Positions 1 through 13,080 are shown, numbered from the stretch's first letter. The stretch: DNA of 64,000 nucleotides from Acholoe squamosa (GCA_949317995.1 OX439037.1:17968324-18032323), one strand, 5' to 3'. The notes: generated from the sequence alone by a model not told the origin. A program made the numbers and translations.

Positions 1-320
1 CATTCTAGCACTAAACGACTTTGGCCCTCACTCCAAATGTAGTCAAGATGCACCTATTCAAAAGCTTCCCATCCAAATGATGGACAGATCAGGTGACATG
101 TATAACTTTATCTGTTTAACCTAGTGCCTTGGAGCATGATAGAAAGCCTATAATATTATGGTGTAGAGTGAGCAATAAAGAATGTTACAAACACTTCTCG
201 TGAAAACGGTGATGCTATTCCCCAGTCTTAAGCATGACCATAAGAAATTAGAGCCTCTCTTTCCGTTGCTTTACTTGTGAGTGGTGGCGGCACCTGGTGT
301 CCATTTTGAAAACTACCCCA

Positions 321-582
321 GGAGGACATTTCTCAATGTACTACGACTGCACACAGCCACTACGATTTAAAAATGCCAAGAATAACCAGGCTATCGTAGG
401 GACTGCCCTGTGACTGCTCACTACGATTAGCAGCTATGCAGTAATTACATAAGGTTTAGTAGGGCAGTCGTACTGGTGCAGACATTAGGGACTACTAGTT
501 CATGGTGCTATTAAGGCCAAATTATTAGGTTCTCACTAAGATTTAAAGGACAGCAGTCATAGTGTGTTAAGAAATAGCCTCC
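321..582 (+). mobile_element. MITE family 1, copy 1 (262 bp)
   Basis: Non-coding TIR element. The left end reads GGAGGACATTTCTCAATGTA and the right end mirrors it (GTGTTAAGAAATAGCCTCC). Inside both ends is a shared ACTACGACTGC-type segment. The same 262-264 bp unit recurs complete at 35,139-35,401 (same strand) and 47,018-47,280 (opposite strand), with partial ends at 35,051, 14,139 and 62,619. No ORF of its own, so it must be mobilised in trans; the transposase superfamily is not identified. Confidence 0.85.
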
Positions 583-3020
583 AGTTGCAGAAACCGTTAA
601 AGACAACCGCTACAGGCTGACCAATGTTAGATCTTCTATTGATTATGTCAAATAACTCTGGATAGTATTAGTTTGATATATAAAGAATAGGAAAAATGCG
701 AAAAAAAATCCCTATGTCACCATGCTTATTTTCATTTTATGACCACTTAATTGAAAATGCCTTAACTATAGAAATGAATGGGGAAAACATTTTTTTTTTC
801 ATATTTTGCCTTCTATTGTTTCATCTATGAGACTCTTCGGACTTGTAAAGAGCATCTTTACAAACATTTAAAAGAAGAAGAATGGGGAGTCACCATTGAA
901 ATGAAAAAGTTGTGAATAAATTTTCCCTTACCTTTAGGGTCCTATGGGAATTAAAATGGCATATTAATATCTTTAATGCATTATAGTGATCAGAAATAAA
1001 CAGAAAAAAATATGTAAAGGTAAAGTGGCCAAGCTGGGATGAGAAAACCCATTAAAATAGTATAACTGATGAGTACTGATTTCTGCCACCAGGTGGCTTT
1101 TTTGTACCGGGTAACTTTTGTCTTTAAGGAGGCTGGATGCCTGCCAAACTACCATGTTTAGGCCAGTGCAGGACAGGCTTAGATCTCTGATGTACACTTT
1201 TTGAGTTCTTTTTCTTATGAGCAATACTACCACCCTCCAGTTCTATGTTCATTCCAGCATCCGACCAATCATCAAGGCAGATTACAGAGGCTGATTTATC
1301 AACCCATCATTTTAATGTAGGATGTCCGAGAAACCTGAAATCTTTTCATATGTCTTTTTTTTTCTTGACAAGGGTGTTTAACAGAATTTGGACCTTTGCA
1401 TGTCAGACTTAGATTTCCTTGATATTAGCTTTATGCTGGCACAATTGTCTAATCTGCCTTCGAAAGGAAAACTGCTCACTATCCATTTACCCTAAGGGGT
1501 GGTCTGGGGTTGGTCTTAGGTGGAAATAACACTGCTTTTCAAGCATTTGCATTTTCCTACCGTAGCACTACGATTTACTACTAGCCAATGCCATGAATTT
1601 CTGTAGTCGAGGAAAAAGAAAGTATTTTCATAAATATACATGTAGCTTCTAGATTCTAACAGTAACCTTCAAATTTCTTGCTCATAAAATGTTTATAATG
1701 ATGATAACTTAATCCTTGCAAAGTCTGGCAAACAAATTATTTGCAGTTTCTTTCCTGATGTAAGAATTGTAAGAAACTTCCTATGACTACCTGTTTGTAT
1801 TGCTTGATCATGATGCAGATGATGTCCACTAGACATATGGGAAGTTTTGTTAAGATATCACTAGCCATTTTTTTTTACATTTGAGAAAATGTTGAAAAAT
1901 AGGGGTTTCTCCCATAAGCGGCCATAGTTAAGGATTTCACGTCTTCAGGTGGCAATAAATCTGAAACTAGCACAATGAACGATGGTTTTTATTGCTTCAT
2001 CTATCTCATAATACACAGATCTTATATGATCCCAAGTGATTTGGAGAAACTGATGGTAGTTTAGGATCTAGTGGAATATGCCTTTAATGGTCAAATCAGG
2101 TCACCCTCCAGGGATCAAATTAAAATGCTTAACCATAGGTACCATAGAAAAAGTGCATGACGCCCTATCTTTGTCATGTATATGAATCCATATTCTAGGT
2201 ATAACAGTAGGAGGGGGCCTGTCTACCCCTGGAGAAGTAATCCTGCTGGATCCAGCCCTAATAACGTGTTACCCAGATTCAATATTGGATCCCATTTGGA
2301 ACTTCAGAGATTGGGGCCACGGCACATCACTCTGCCCTAAGGTCATCTTCCTCAGATCCTCAGAGATATAAGGGCATCACCAAGACCTCTACTTCGAAGT
2401 CCCTTCCAGCATAGACCCTCCACCCGCAAAAGGAGCACTCCTCTATTTGGCCCAACCTATAATTTAAACCAGTCAGAAGAAGAAAGGCATTTTCATTTTA
2501 AGAAAATTTTCATATCATCAATTTTTTTGTGATGCCCAGCTAACCAAGATGTCTTTATCTTTCACGTAAGTGTGCCTTCTTTTCCTTCTTCAGTTGGCAG
2601 AAAACCGAGAGCCGTTTGTTTTAATGTTAAAAGAAAACTGCCTACAGACCTTTTACAATCGATTCAAAACTCCTTGTTGACTGGTTCAACCTAGAAAGAC
2701 TACTTTAAATATTCCTAGGTATCCAAACACACTGTCCTACAATTGCCCCATTGCTCACTTTTTAGTGTATATTGTAGTTAGTATGGCAGTGGCTGGTAAG
2801 CTGTAGGCAGTCATTCACTATATGTATGGTCAGGTAGCAGCACCATAAGTAGAAATTCCATGAGTATTTAACATATCTGAAATGTGACACTGTAAGAGCT
2901 ATACAAAGCTGATACTATTACATTTTCTAACTTTATTCTGTAAATAAGGAAGTTATATGATTGAACCTAGAAAATAGGTCTTATGAGCATATGTATCATG
3001 AGTATATAAAGTCGATACTA
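583..3020. other. Unassigned AT-rich DNA
   Basis: No supported gene. It has short T runs, scattered short ORFs with no recognisable domain, and a palindromic GCCACCAGGTGGC at 1,085-1,097 that resembles a CTCF-core or E-box site. I see no repeat shared with the rest of the window. Confidence 0.5.
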
Positions 3021-3917
3021 CACTGCAAAAATGGTGTTTAGATCCTAAACACAATTCTAAACATACTTTTGCAACGTTTTTGTAATCACATTGATTTCCT
3101 AAACATGTTTAGCCAATGTGTTTAGCTCAAGTGTTTAGAAATGTAGGTGTTTAGGTTAAAACTTTGTGTTTAGATATATGAATTTTTGTGTTTAGGTGTT
3201 TATGAATTTTTGTGTTTAGATGTTTCAATGATTTGATGGAGAGTTAAGGTTTGCAGACATGTATGCAATAAAAAACAGAGATGTATTTTGTTTGTTTTGT
3301 CATTTACTCGGGGTGGGGACATCAGCAGGTATTTACTTGTCAAAGTTGCCAAAAATGTCAGCCACAGCTATATATGTGTACATATATTACACACTGCATC
3401 AGAATGAGAGACTTGAGAAAGTACAACAGCTTGGCAGGAAGGACATTGCCTTATCTATTACAGAATAACATCAAATAGGTGTCAGTCATGGGGTTTATTG
3501 ATTATTTTATGGTAATGATGGTGGCATGAGGTGAATCTAGTCAATTTTCTATTGCCCCTTCTATTCACATGACATTCTATGAAATGAAACCATGATAGTC
3601 CTGGAATTTGGGGACATTTGTCACAACAATTGATTATAACTGTGTGCAGATAGTCCAGTCAAAGGTAGTGCTGCTACCTGGTGTGGATTCAACATGCAAG
3701 TATCTAAACATATTGATGTTTAAATCTAAACACCTATTATTCAACTGTCTCAACTCTAAACATCTAAACATGTTTAGCGTAAATGTTAATGTAGTTAGAA
3801 TAAAAGTGTTCATTTCCTAAATGTGTAGTTCATGAGACACCTAACTGACCTATATGTTTAGGTTTTAAACGTGTTTAGACCTAAACATGTTTAAAATCTA
3901 AACAGCATTTTTGCAGT
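3021..3917. mobile_element. 0.9-kb CACTG-ended TIR element with TGTTTAG subterminal repeats
   Basis: The left end is CACTGCAAAAATGGTGTTTAG and the right end reads CTAAACAGCATTTTTGCAGT, an imperfect inverted repeat. The hexamer ATACTA lies immediately outside both ends (3,015-3,020 and 3,918-3,923), a candidate target-site duplication. About 200 bp inside each end is filled with TGTTTAG/CTAAACA words in both orientations. CACTA/CACTG ends plus dense subterminal repeats are typical of EnSpm/CACTA-like non-autonomous elements, but a 6-bp duplication is longer than usual for that group. The middle (about 3,240-3,690) has only short ORFs with no recognised domain. Confidence 0.75.
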
Positions 3918-4003
3918 ATACTAGAGGGGACTACACTGATAATGTGGTGGAGACTAGTTTTCCGCCCGTGAATGACATGCACCCTGTTGTGAGCCCTTTA
4001 TTA

Positions 4004-4450
4004 TTACATTATTCCCCATGGAAGGCAATCGATGGACTGTTTTCTACTCTACCACTACGGGATAATGAGAGCGCTCTTCACTCATGACAGAGGGGGTATC
4101 TCTGTTCACTTGACCAGAGAATGACCGTTCAATCGAAAGAATTGTCCTCTGTGGATATACTATAGGCCAGTGAATCTTTGCGAAAACCCTCAGGCATTCA
4201 TCTCATCCATTATGGCAATTCAAAAAAGGTCATTGGTTTAATATCTTAAAGCATTTCTGAAAGAAAAGGTCCCCCTCCAAAAACTATGTTCTGCTTTCGT
4301 GAATTTGCCTCTAAGCCTATGTTTGACGCTCAGTACTATTGATGCAGTACAGTCTTTGATTAGGCCATCATTCCCCATGGCTGCAGGCTAATGGATTGTT
4401 TTTCTACCCCTGTTACACTTAATGAGTGGCTCTTCAGCCACAGCTGAGGA
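4004..4450. repeat. Diverged direct repeat pair, spacing about 357 bp
   Basis: 4,004-4,092 and 4,361-4,450 share the order ATTCCCCATGG, then a GGACTG/GGATTG-TTTTCTAC block, then AATGAG and GCTCTTCA blocks. They look like two old tandem copies of an unknown unit. No coding potential seen. Confidence 0.5.
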
Positions 4451-5093
4451 GGCAATTAGGAGGTTGACTGCCGATGATTTCTTATCATTCTTACAGCTCG
4501 ACGCTCATCTTGGTAATGCTTCAGGATGAGGTAGGCCTACTTGGTGTGTACTGGAATGATCAGCACATTTGGCTGTAAAATATCTATGATACCATTGTCA
4601 GCCAAATTATAAAACTTAAAATATTTAGATCAGATTGTGTTCAACTAGTATTGAATGTACAGCAGTCCATGATTATGTATATTAATATAATCCTCCATCT
4701 GACTTGCTATAGATATGACAGTGTTGCACTATTTTGGTGTATGCCTAGTTTATTTTGGCATAGCTTTTTTTATGGAGGCCATTGTCGACAGTTTAATATG
4801 CTTGTGATTTCCTTCATGTACACCAACTATCTTGTTTGACAAATGGTCCTTTACTAACAAAACGGTCATGGTAATCGATGGAGAAAATGTGTGGTAGGCA
4901 AAAAGCCAAATGAATCCCAGTCAATAATTTTCATGAGATCAGCAAGGAATATTATAAGATGTATTGTCAAACTGTAAAGTATTGAAATGTGCATCAATAC
5001 AAATATGCATCATTGAATTTACAAATGATGTACAACCAATGTTGCATTTGGTAGATGAATGTATACCAAGTCTGAGTGGGGTACTCCATTGGT

Positions 5094-5166
5094 ATGGTAT
5101 CTGACCAACTGACTTAAGCTGATCCTACGATGGCCAGAACAGAGTCAGTCAGTTGGTCAAATGAAA
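5094..5166. repeat. Short inverted repeat
   Basis: TGACCAACTGAC at the left pairs with GTCAGTTGGTCA at the right across a spacer of about 45 bp, with looser outer pairing of GGTAT/ATACC. It could be a small foldback relic. No gene. Confidence 0.5.
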
Positions 5167-5471
5167 TACCCTCTTTATATATAGGACCATTTGTGCGCCT
5201 CAATACAGTAAGGAAATATATATAAAAAAAAAACAATGACAAAAACACTTAGGGCTTCCCTGAATACAAGATCAGGGAGATAGAACAAATAGACAGGTTT
5301 ATAGGAGCAGCAGCATAGGGGACCCCCTCTGCTGCATTCAAATCTGGTTGGCTTATGGTGCTGCTTCTGCTAGAAAGGCGGTACATTAGCTTTATGGCAT
5401 TGTATAACAATCACAAGGTCCGAAACGAGATTAGTTTTCTATACTATATGGCACTGCCTTAGCCTAGTATT

Positions 5472-5755
5472 TTAGTGGAACTCAGAATTTACGTCTTGAA
5501 TCAGGGATTACCATGGATGTAGAAGGCAAAAATATACATTTTGCATCAAGCAAGGGTTTACAAATAGTATAGAGTTTACCCATGGTATCAGTTGTTGCGG
5601 GGAGGTACTGGTAGCTGTGAGTAGTAGAGAAATCTCACTTTGCACCAGAGAGGAGCTATAAGCAGTATAGAATCGTCACATTGCAACAGGAGTTGCATGG
5701 AGAGTTGCAAGTAGAAGGGAATTGACACCTTTCAACAGGCAACAGTTGTTTTCAG
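5472..5755. repeat. Decayed minisatellite, about 6 units of 42-52 bp
   Basis: Successive segments begin GTAGAAGG, GTATAGAG, GTAGTAGAG, GTATAGAA and GTAGAAGG, and each carries a TCACxTTGCAACAGG-like or TTTACCCATGG-like middle. Divergence between units is high, so this is an old array. Short ORFs here are by-products of the repetition. Confidence 0.6.
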
Positions 5756-7211
5756 CATTGAGCTTTCCATCATTAATAGCACAGAAGTGATTCTGTGAAT
5801 CTGACAATCCATGTAAAAGAACCATTACATCGAAGTGCAGAACTTCCAGCAAAACTATTTGAGCTATATCACTGAATATGTTAATTTTGCATAAGAAAAC
5901 GCAGTGCACATAATATAAGCGGGAAGAGGAATTCACATAAATCTATTTTGTTACTTAATCTATTATCATTTTACACACACACTTTACACATAGTGCAATT
6001 CGTGGATTAACATCAGGTGTTAAATCTTAGATTCGCAATTTGATTTCAGTATCAAATGTGATTCCATAGGAAATGTTTTTCTTGTGATCCGAGGTCTCTA
6101 CAAATATACAAATATATAGTTACTGTTGCTTCTAAGTGTGTACACACTCATCTTAGTTAGGGAGTTATTTAAGAGGAATTAAATCACACCACTGAAAAAT
6201 AAAAACCTATACAGACAAAGGTATTGCATCACATGTTCAGGAAATTGTCATGAGCACATGCCCACGCCTATTCCCTGGTACTACTACCATGAGAATCTTT
6301 CTCTGTTTAGATATACCACAGAAATATGAACTAAGTCAACAGAAGTAATCTTTAATTATTTTTCTCTTCAAAGGAGAAACATATCAAATTGCTGTCAGAA
6401 ATATTTTGCACATGCTCTCTATAGGAATGCATCCATACTATCACTAAACAAAGCATGTGTAGGATCCTTTAAATAGGACTACTTCAATGAACAACAGACT
6501 TAACTCAACATCCTGTTTACAAAATGTCTTTTGCGAACCTCCACACACCTGACCAGGGCACCGTCAAGTTAATCACGACCAGTATTTACGAAGAACATTC
6601 ATTAATTCCTCACCAGTCATTTTTATAGCACACTCGATCAATCCACAACTTGCCCACCCTTTCAATTAATCTAAAATGGTGAGGAATGACTAATGTTTTG
6701 TTCTATTTCATCCTGGTTCGGGGTGTGGTTGAAAATATTGGCTTCATTGAAAGTGGTCCAATACAAATTGATCCTGTCTCCCGGATTCCTCCATTTTGTA
6801 GAATTAGCCAGAAGCCAACTGAAGTTTCTCCCTTGCTTGATTCTCTTTCTCAGTGATTATCAGGATGGCTCCCTTTCCATTACAGGAAAACCTTTCGCAG
6901 GAAGCTACGATTTGAGCCTTCAAGTCATACTAGAGGTCCTCTGAGATGTGTATAGTCGTACAATGTAAAGAAACACACTAGAATGCACCTAAGAAAGGAA
7001 AGGATGTGCAGAAGGCAAAACTCATCTTCTTATCTTTTTACACTGACGGTTTGATTATTTTTTCATCGATAACACTAAACATAATACCCCATTTAACCAT
7101 GTATTTGTGATTGAATTTCTACCACAGCTATAGATCCACTCAGATCAGGTATAATGCTCTACTATCCAGTGCTAAGTGCATAATGCATGATAGCAAAATC
7201 ACAAAGTGGTA
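5756..7211. other. Unassigned DNA
   Basis: No supported gene or repeat. If the minus-strand exon at 7,641-8,287 is the last exon, its polyadenylation site should lie in or just before this stretch, but I see no clear canonical signal close to the stop. Confidence 0.4.
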
Positions 7212-7285
7212 CTAATGTTTTCCATTGTGAAGTGCATGTACTGGCTTTTTAACCTCCCCCCACAAGCCCCTATAGGGGGCCGCTT

Positions 7286-7299
7286 GGGGGGGGGGGGGG
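7286..7299 (+). repeat. G14 run in a G-rich, partly palindromic stretch
   Basis: A 14-G run follows CCCC-TATA-GGGGG and precedes GTGTGGGG, giving several G-tracts in about 50 bp and a possible G-quadruplex. It lies about 340 bp past the stop codon of the minus-strand exon, so a 3' untranslated region extending this far would carry a C-run. Confidence 0.7.
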
Positions 7300-7640
7300 T
7301 GTGGGGTATCTGATGGGCAGAGGGTTAACACACAATTCCTTCTGTCATGCTTAGCATTCCATTTGTGGTAGCTGCCTCCTTTGTCTCCATTTCTCATCGC
7401 ATGGTCCCAGAGTCCATGGGGAGCAAAGGTAAATGAGGAGTTTACATGCTAGCATTGTTTCCAAAATCTACAATATGGGCAGTGTGTGAAACCTTTATAA
7501 CATCAAATGCCTTTGTCATCTACCTCCAGACACACTATCCGATTACTGCCCATTGAGACAGATCACTTAGTACATACATGTAGGAAACCACAATAGAATG
7601 AACTTCTCTTCTTGACCGATGTCTCCATAATTACTTTGTC

Positions 7641-8287
7641 CTAGTACATGAGTACAATGATGAGTACCAACATGACCATCAAACTCAGGGCCACAATGGC
7701 CACAGCCCAGACTGGGAATGGAACCTTATCCTTGATCACCCCCGACATGCCCGCTGTCTGACGAGCTACAAACGAGTGATGAGAGACTTGTCGCTGTGCA
7801 TGTGGGCTCTCTTCATTTAGCCGCTGGACCTTCTGTGTGTTTGAGAGCAGCCCTGGCACACCTTTGTGATCACTTGGTGGGGTAGTTATTTCACTTTGTG
7901 TTTTTATTTTACCATTATTGTCTAACCCAGGAGCTGTAGTGTTCTGTCCACCTTTTCCAGCACTTTTTGTTTTGGATGACGTCACAGCAACTTGGTGGCG
8001 TTCAGAATGCCCGATTGTCGTCTGCTTGTAGATTTTGGCGCCAATAGAGCAGTTGGCAATTGCGGGAAGGAAGGCGAACTCACAGTGGCGTGTTAGGGGA
8101 TGGAAGCACATACCCTCATAGCGGCAGGTGCAGGTACAGGCATGGAAACCCACATCCGGGCATCTGTAGTACAGCAGGGGGCCACTAGGGTGAGGGTGTT
8201 GACCTCTGGTGGGGCAGGTGAACACTGTGCCATTTGAACCAGCCGACCAGCAGTGGGAGGAACCTCGCATCCGGCATTGCGACATAC
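7641..8287 (-). CDS. Last exon of a cysteine-rich secreted, possibly GPI-anchored, protein (5' exons not found)
   Basis: The exon begins after a strong acceptor: on the minus strand TTTTTCTCTCCTCAG is followed by GT-ATG, so it enters in phase 1 and the ATG at 8,285 is probably internal. It encodes 214 residues plus a stop. Residues 1-80 hold ten cysteines (4, 12, 24, 42, 50, 52, 54, 60, 68, 79) with a CTCTC cluster at 50-54, and NxS/T sites at 18, 78 and about 114. Residues 85-185 form a polar Ser/Thr/Gln-rich linker. A hydrophobic segment of about 23 residues runs to the very C-terminus with almost no cytoplasmic tail. A TAGMSG stretch about ten residues before it fits a GPI omega site followed by a polar spacer; a type I membrane anchor is the alternative. 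I do not recognise the family. Upstream exons and signal peptide are expected at higher coordinates but were not identified with confidence. Confidence 0.75.
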
Positions 8288-8310
8288 CTGAGGAGAGAAA
8301 AACAGATATT
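8288..8310 (-). promoter_or_regulatory. Splice acceptor and polypyrimidine tract
   Basis: Read on the minus strand this is CTGTTTTTCTCTCCTCAG, a long pyrimidine run ending in CAG immediately before the exon. It is the main reason for treating the ORF as a terminal exon rather than an intronless gene. Confidence 0.75.
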
Positions 8311-11079
8311 GGGAATGGTTAATCTCATTACATAATTTATGAGGTATCATGACGCAGCAAAGGTAAAGAATAAAACTGTGCATTAGACATTGAATACTTG
8401 CTTAATACCCGGTGCTAAACAGCATCAGACTGAAGAACTGTATTTGGCATTGTGGTATTCACAACGAGTAAACCTGATTAAAAAAACAGTAAAGGTACAT
8501 GTTGTTTGAGAATGGAAGTAGTAGGGAAAGTAGTTAGTCAACCTGAAAGTCAAATCGGTACATGGAACTCAAAACATTGATGTTCATGCAAAGGTTTGCT
8601 AGCTTCCACTCATTTGACGATTGTACTACAGCACCCAATTCTATACCGTTACCATATGTGAATCAGGACCCATGCTAATGTTTGGGACAAGGCTTTAGCG
8701 ATGTCCACAGGGGCTACTTGAGCGAGTTTACAAACCATAGTCTTTACTTTCTGTACATGTGATCTAGACACGTGATCTGGCAGATTTATGAATATTCATG
8801 AGCCATTGTGCCCCTATCTGGAGGCAGTGGGTATGTGAGATAACAGGATAGTCCCAGGGAGCCTATCACTAACAGCTGATAGAGAAGAGCTGCATGAACC
8901 CATAGACCATTGGAACAGAAAAGGGAGAGTTTTACAGCAAGAAAGTTGTTAATTACTTACACTAGGTGACATGCCTAGAATATCGGACTTGTATACTCAC
9001 ACGTGTAACTATTTTTACATTTTATACCAGATATGTAATTCCTTTATAAAAATTAATCAAATAGATCCAAGGGAGAAATAAACGTTGTAGTAATAAATGC
9101 AGTTTGATCACAGCTGCCTTATGGGTCAAATCATGGATATATCATGCTGAAGATATATAGAACTTGACATGCATATTAAAAAGTTATATTGTCTTTCTAT
9201 CGGTCAATGATTTGAATTCAGAAAGATGAACTGATAGCAATGTGCTTTGAACACTAACAATGATAACTTCTTTATGCGATGCAAATCAGGGTAGAACATT
9301 TTGCCCATCAGATTTTGAATACACCTGTCATATGCCTACATGTATCCAATAGATTCCACATCAATCTAAATAGTGACTATTTTGAGCCACTTCCACTCCA
9401 ACCAGCTCAGGGCAATATGTGGGACTTCATCACAGGTGGCCAGAGTATACTATACTCTAGTCAATACTGTCAGTCTAAAAGGCTTCTGGAACTACTTGTC
9501 TGTGGACAAAGGAGAAAGAACAATTTTGAGTAGACAAAGTAGCCACGCACTTTAAAGTTTAAAAGCCACAATGCCTTGCTAGTCTGACCAACGCCCATAC
9601 CGGTAAGGATATTCCCATATTGTGTCAGATTGCGTGATGTAGCCATATAGCACTAACACCTCACTAGGTCAGGCGGTCTTACAAGCATTAGCTGGACAGT
9701 CCTGTTAAGAAAACTGCCTATAGACAACACTTTGCAAAGCTGGGTTTCATAATAGGTTCGTCGGCTCACCTATTATCATGTGGAAGCACAGACACATTGA
9801 TTGTGTAGTGAGAGATATCACCATGTGTCAAAACTGAGTAGGGCAATGACTATAGTAGCTCAAAGCAATCAGTGATAACATTGAGAAGGATTCAATAAAA
9901 TTCTATTAAGCGCAATTAATTTTCGGCCTTTATAACTTGTGCAGTCTTGCAACAGCAACCTCGTATAGATCCTACAGTTCTCCCAAATAGACGTCTTATC
10001 TTTTTTTCTTTTTATCTTTCAGACCCCAACATTCAGGAGGATGGCAGTGTAAATGAAAATCTGAGATAGTCCAAATCACATCCGATAGTGCAGCTGTTTC
10101 TAGGAGCCTGAGGCATCTCCGTAAGGAGTCCAAATGACCTACAGATAGATATGGGTTGGCAATCACAGAGGAGCTATTCTGATTAAAGGGTTCTCATGGA
10201 AATGGGAAAATGCCCCAGGCATTCAGCTCTGTGAGGTGCGGTCAATGCTGAGAGCTGGGTGAAGAGGGGTGATTGGTGGAGGAGGCCTATCAATTATCTA
10301 TGTAATTGAAGCTGCCTATGGCAATAGCTGGTTGTGAATATAGGATAGGAGGATGGGTGGAGCAGTGGAGGGTATACGACTCCAAGGATGTCGCATCAAG
10401 GTTAACACAGCACTTACCCAGCAATGCATGAAAATGAAACAATACAGTTGACTACAGTTGAACATATTCTACTGGCATTAACATGAATATGTGCTGGCAT
10501 GGCCCAAAATTACAATTGGATATTTTGTTGCAACGTGTACAAAGGTTTATGCTGAGGCAACTTGAATACAACATTACATGAAGATCCGAACGTTGCAAGT
10601 ATTTCAGACTTCAAAGAATGTACAGTATTCACAATTGTCTCTGATGTTCTAGCTGGTTCCAGCGTCAGACATTGTTTGGGGAGTATGCCTCCATTCTGGG
10701 ATATGTTGTGTGTAAAACATGGTCTTGTCTGCTCGATTCACAAAGGGTCGTTTGAGATTTTATTGCTCAGACCACAAGGAGCCGATGTGACATATTTTTT
10801 GTATGGGTTTTCTCTTTGACATGTAATATCCTGTCTGTCAACTGCACAACACAATTTTCTTATAATCCTTCTGCATCTGCTGATCCTTTGAAGCTACTTG
10901 GCAGATGCTAGCATTTTTACTGAAGCACTGCAGTACAATACCACATTTTGTCAGCTTTGATCTGGATTCCAATTTAGTGAAATGGGAAGCCAATAGGAAC
11001 CATGTTTTTAATGCATTGTGGTTGAAGGCGGCATTGCTTTCCCCTCCCTTCTCACATAGATTTGGAAGAATGTGGTGGG
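8311..11079. other. Unassigned DNA, probably intronic to the minus-strand gene
   Basis: AT-rich with no recognisable domain in any frame and no repeat shared with other parts of the window. It is probably intron if the gene ending at 7,641 extends upstream through here, but no partner exon could be proven. Confidence 0.35.
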
Positions 11080-11993
11080 TTCCTATACTCAATTCCTTCC
11101 CTTAGCCGCCTTCTCATCTCATGGATCACTGTCCGTTGTTAGTAGTACTACTCTTTGAACTTTGCACTCCTCAGACGAGTACATCTTCACTTAGATAAAC
11201 AGTAACCTCTTTATTCTTGTGGGTAGGAGACAGCGTTCTCAGACATTTCATATTTCTCAATCAGAATGATCCTCATAGTACTTTGAACATCAATACGAAT
11301 CAGTGTTTTACATACATCTAACTGGACACCCAGTATAAGTGTATACTGTATTTTAGCCTAAAGGCATTTTGCCTTTCTCTAGTCAGGGAGATTTGAAGTA
11401 CAGATACTGGGAGTAGCACAGCTTCCATACAGACAGCACAAACATCCATTCCATCAGTGGGCACCCAATCTACTACAGGTTTAGAGATGATATAACTCCA
11501 AATCCCGTTTGCTGCAGAATAAAGTGTGCCTTCAAAATAATGATGAACATATTTAAGGTTCACTGTAAGATCTCTGGCAGCTTTGGGATAAGGATGTCAC
11601 TGTTATTTTCATGGGGATTCCTTGTGCATCAGTGGTACATTGTATTGCCACCTGGGGCTTCATTGTATAAACCACACTGTTTAACAGTTATGGAATATAG
11701 TAGTTCACTCTTCAGTTTTATGAGAACGCCTGGAAGATTCAAAAGCTACTTCTTAGAGTGTTGTGAATCAGAGGTACATACACAAATTTCCACCCCCACT
11801 CTCTATAGGAGCACATCCTGCCCACTGTAACATCATAACGGCCCTCCTCAAATGGATCATGCGGATTAACGATCTGGCCTTGAGAGCTGTCATGTAGCTG
11901 GGGTAGATTCCTATACTCAATTCATTCCCTTGGCAGCCTTCTCATCTCATGGATCACTGTCTGTTGTTAGTAGTACTACTCTTTGAACTTTAC
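11080..11993. repeat. 90-bp direct repeats flanking about 740 bp
   Basis: 11,080-11,166 and 11,906-11,993 are about 90% alike. Both contain TTCCTATACTCAATTC, CTTCTCATCTCATGGATCAC and GTTGTTAGTAGTACTACTC. The intervening DNA has no clear domain. It could be a local tandem duplication with divergent filler or short direct repeats around an insertion; the sequence does not decide. Confidence 0.75.
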
Positions 11994-13080
11994 ACTTACA
12001 GAATATCAAAGTTTTGTTGTTTACTTGTTCTAGACACCTCAACATAGCAATAAGAATGAATGTGATTAAATGGGAAAAAGGTCCCCTTAGTGCAGCCTAT
12101 ATTCATTGATTTGGTTCAAGGGTACGATCTGCAAGAATGAAGCCTACTTTCGAAGTTTGAGGAAGCTGCAAGGATTTACTCATTCAATGTTCCTAACGCT
12201 GCTTACTAGATATCTGTGGGGTACACAGTGGTAAAGACAGTGGGTGAAAGAATTGGGGCCCATAAGTAACCTTGGGTCTGGATATGGTATAGGCCTCCCC
12301 AATGATAAAGACACCGGACTGATTAAAGGATGGCAGGGAGATAGAAAGGACCAGGCGCATTTTGGCACCAGGCTGTAGGCCTGTCAGTGATGTGGAGACA
12401 GTTGAAGGGGACTGATAGTAGGAACGCGTGCTTATTACTGAAGGCTGAGAAGAAAGGTATCTTCTTTCTCCAACCCATGGAAGCTATGATCATGATGAGG
12501 GCACTTTTATATTTGTACTTTACGTGAAGCAATGATCAGGAGTTTAGAGACTCCATAGAAGGAAGCTATCTGTATGTTGACCTACTGGCAGATAGGTATT
12601 TGTTTTAAAGAAAGTTTCTTCCTATAGTGAGGCCCCAGATTTTGAAGTAGTATACATACAGTGAAAACCAAAGGTGTCTGTTCTGCGTGTGGAATCCCAT
12701 TAGTCACTTACTTTATCAGGCCCAATATAGGACAAATTTTATGGTCCAGGTTATAAAAATAAACAGCCATATTTACTGGGAATTGCGGTGAGCTTTAATT
12801 GGATATTGATTAGCACTTACTTTTTAATATTTCTTTGGTCAAATTGTTTACTGGTCTTGGAATTCCCGCTATAATCCTTACTAGGAACACCCATTCTGAT
12901 CATCTCTATAAAATGTACTCCTGTGGACTAAGACCTTTATATCAGCATGCGGTGTAATCACAACATGCACCTTTCAGACTGTGCTCCAATTTATTTGATG
13001 GACCCTTTCTAAAGCAAGCCAGCTTTGCCTTTTTCTGTCAGCATAGAGTTACCTTTGTCATGGGCATCAATCTGTCAACG
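11994..13080. other. Unassigned DNA
   Basis: No supported gene, RNA or repeat seen in this stretch. Confidence 0.4.

Noticed and set aside
5676-5936. 86-codon minus ORF
   Set aside because: Partly within the decayed minisatellite; no domain.
8093-8383. 96-codon minus ORF overlapping the cysteine-rich exon
   Set aside because: It crosses the splice acceptor in another frame and lacks the long continuation into the hydrophobic end, so it is a shadow.
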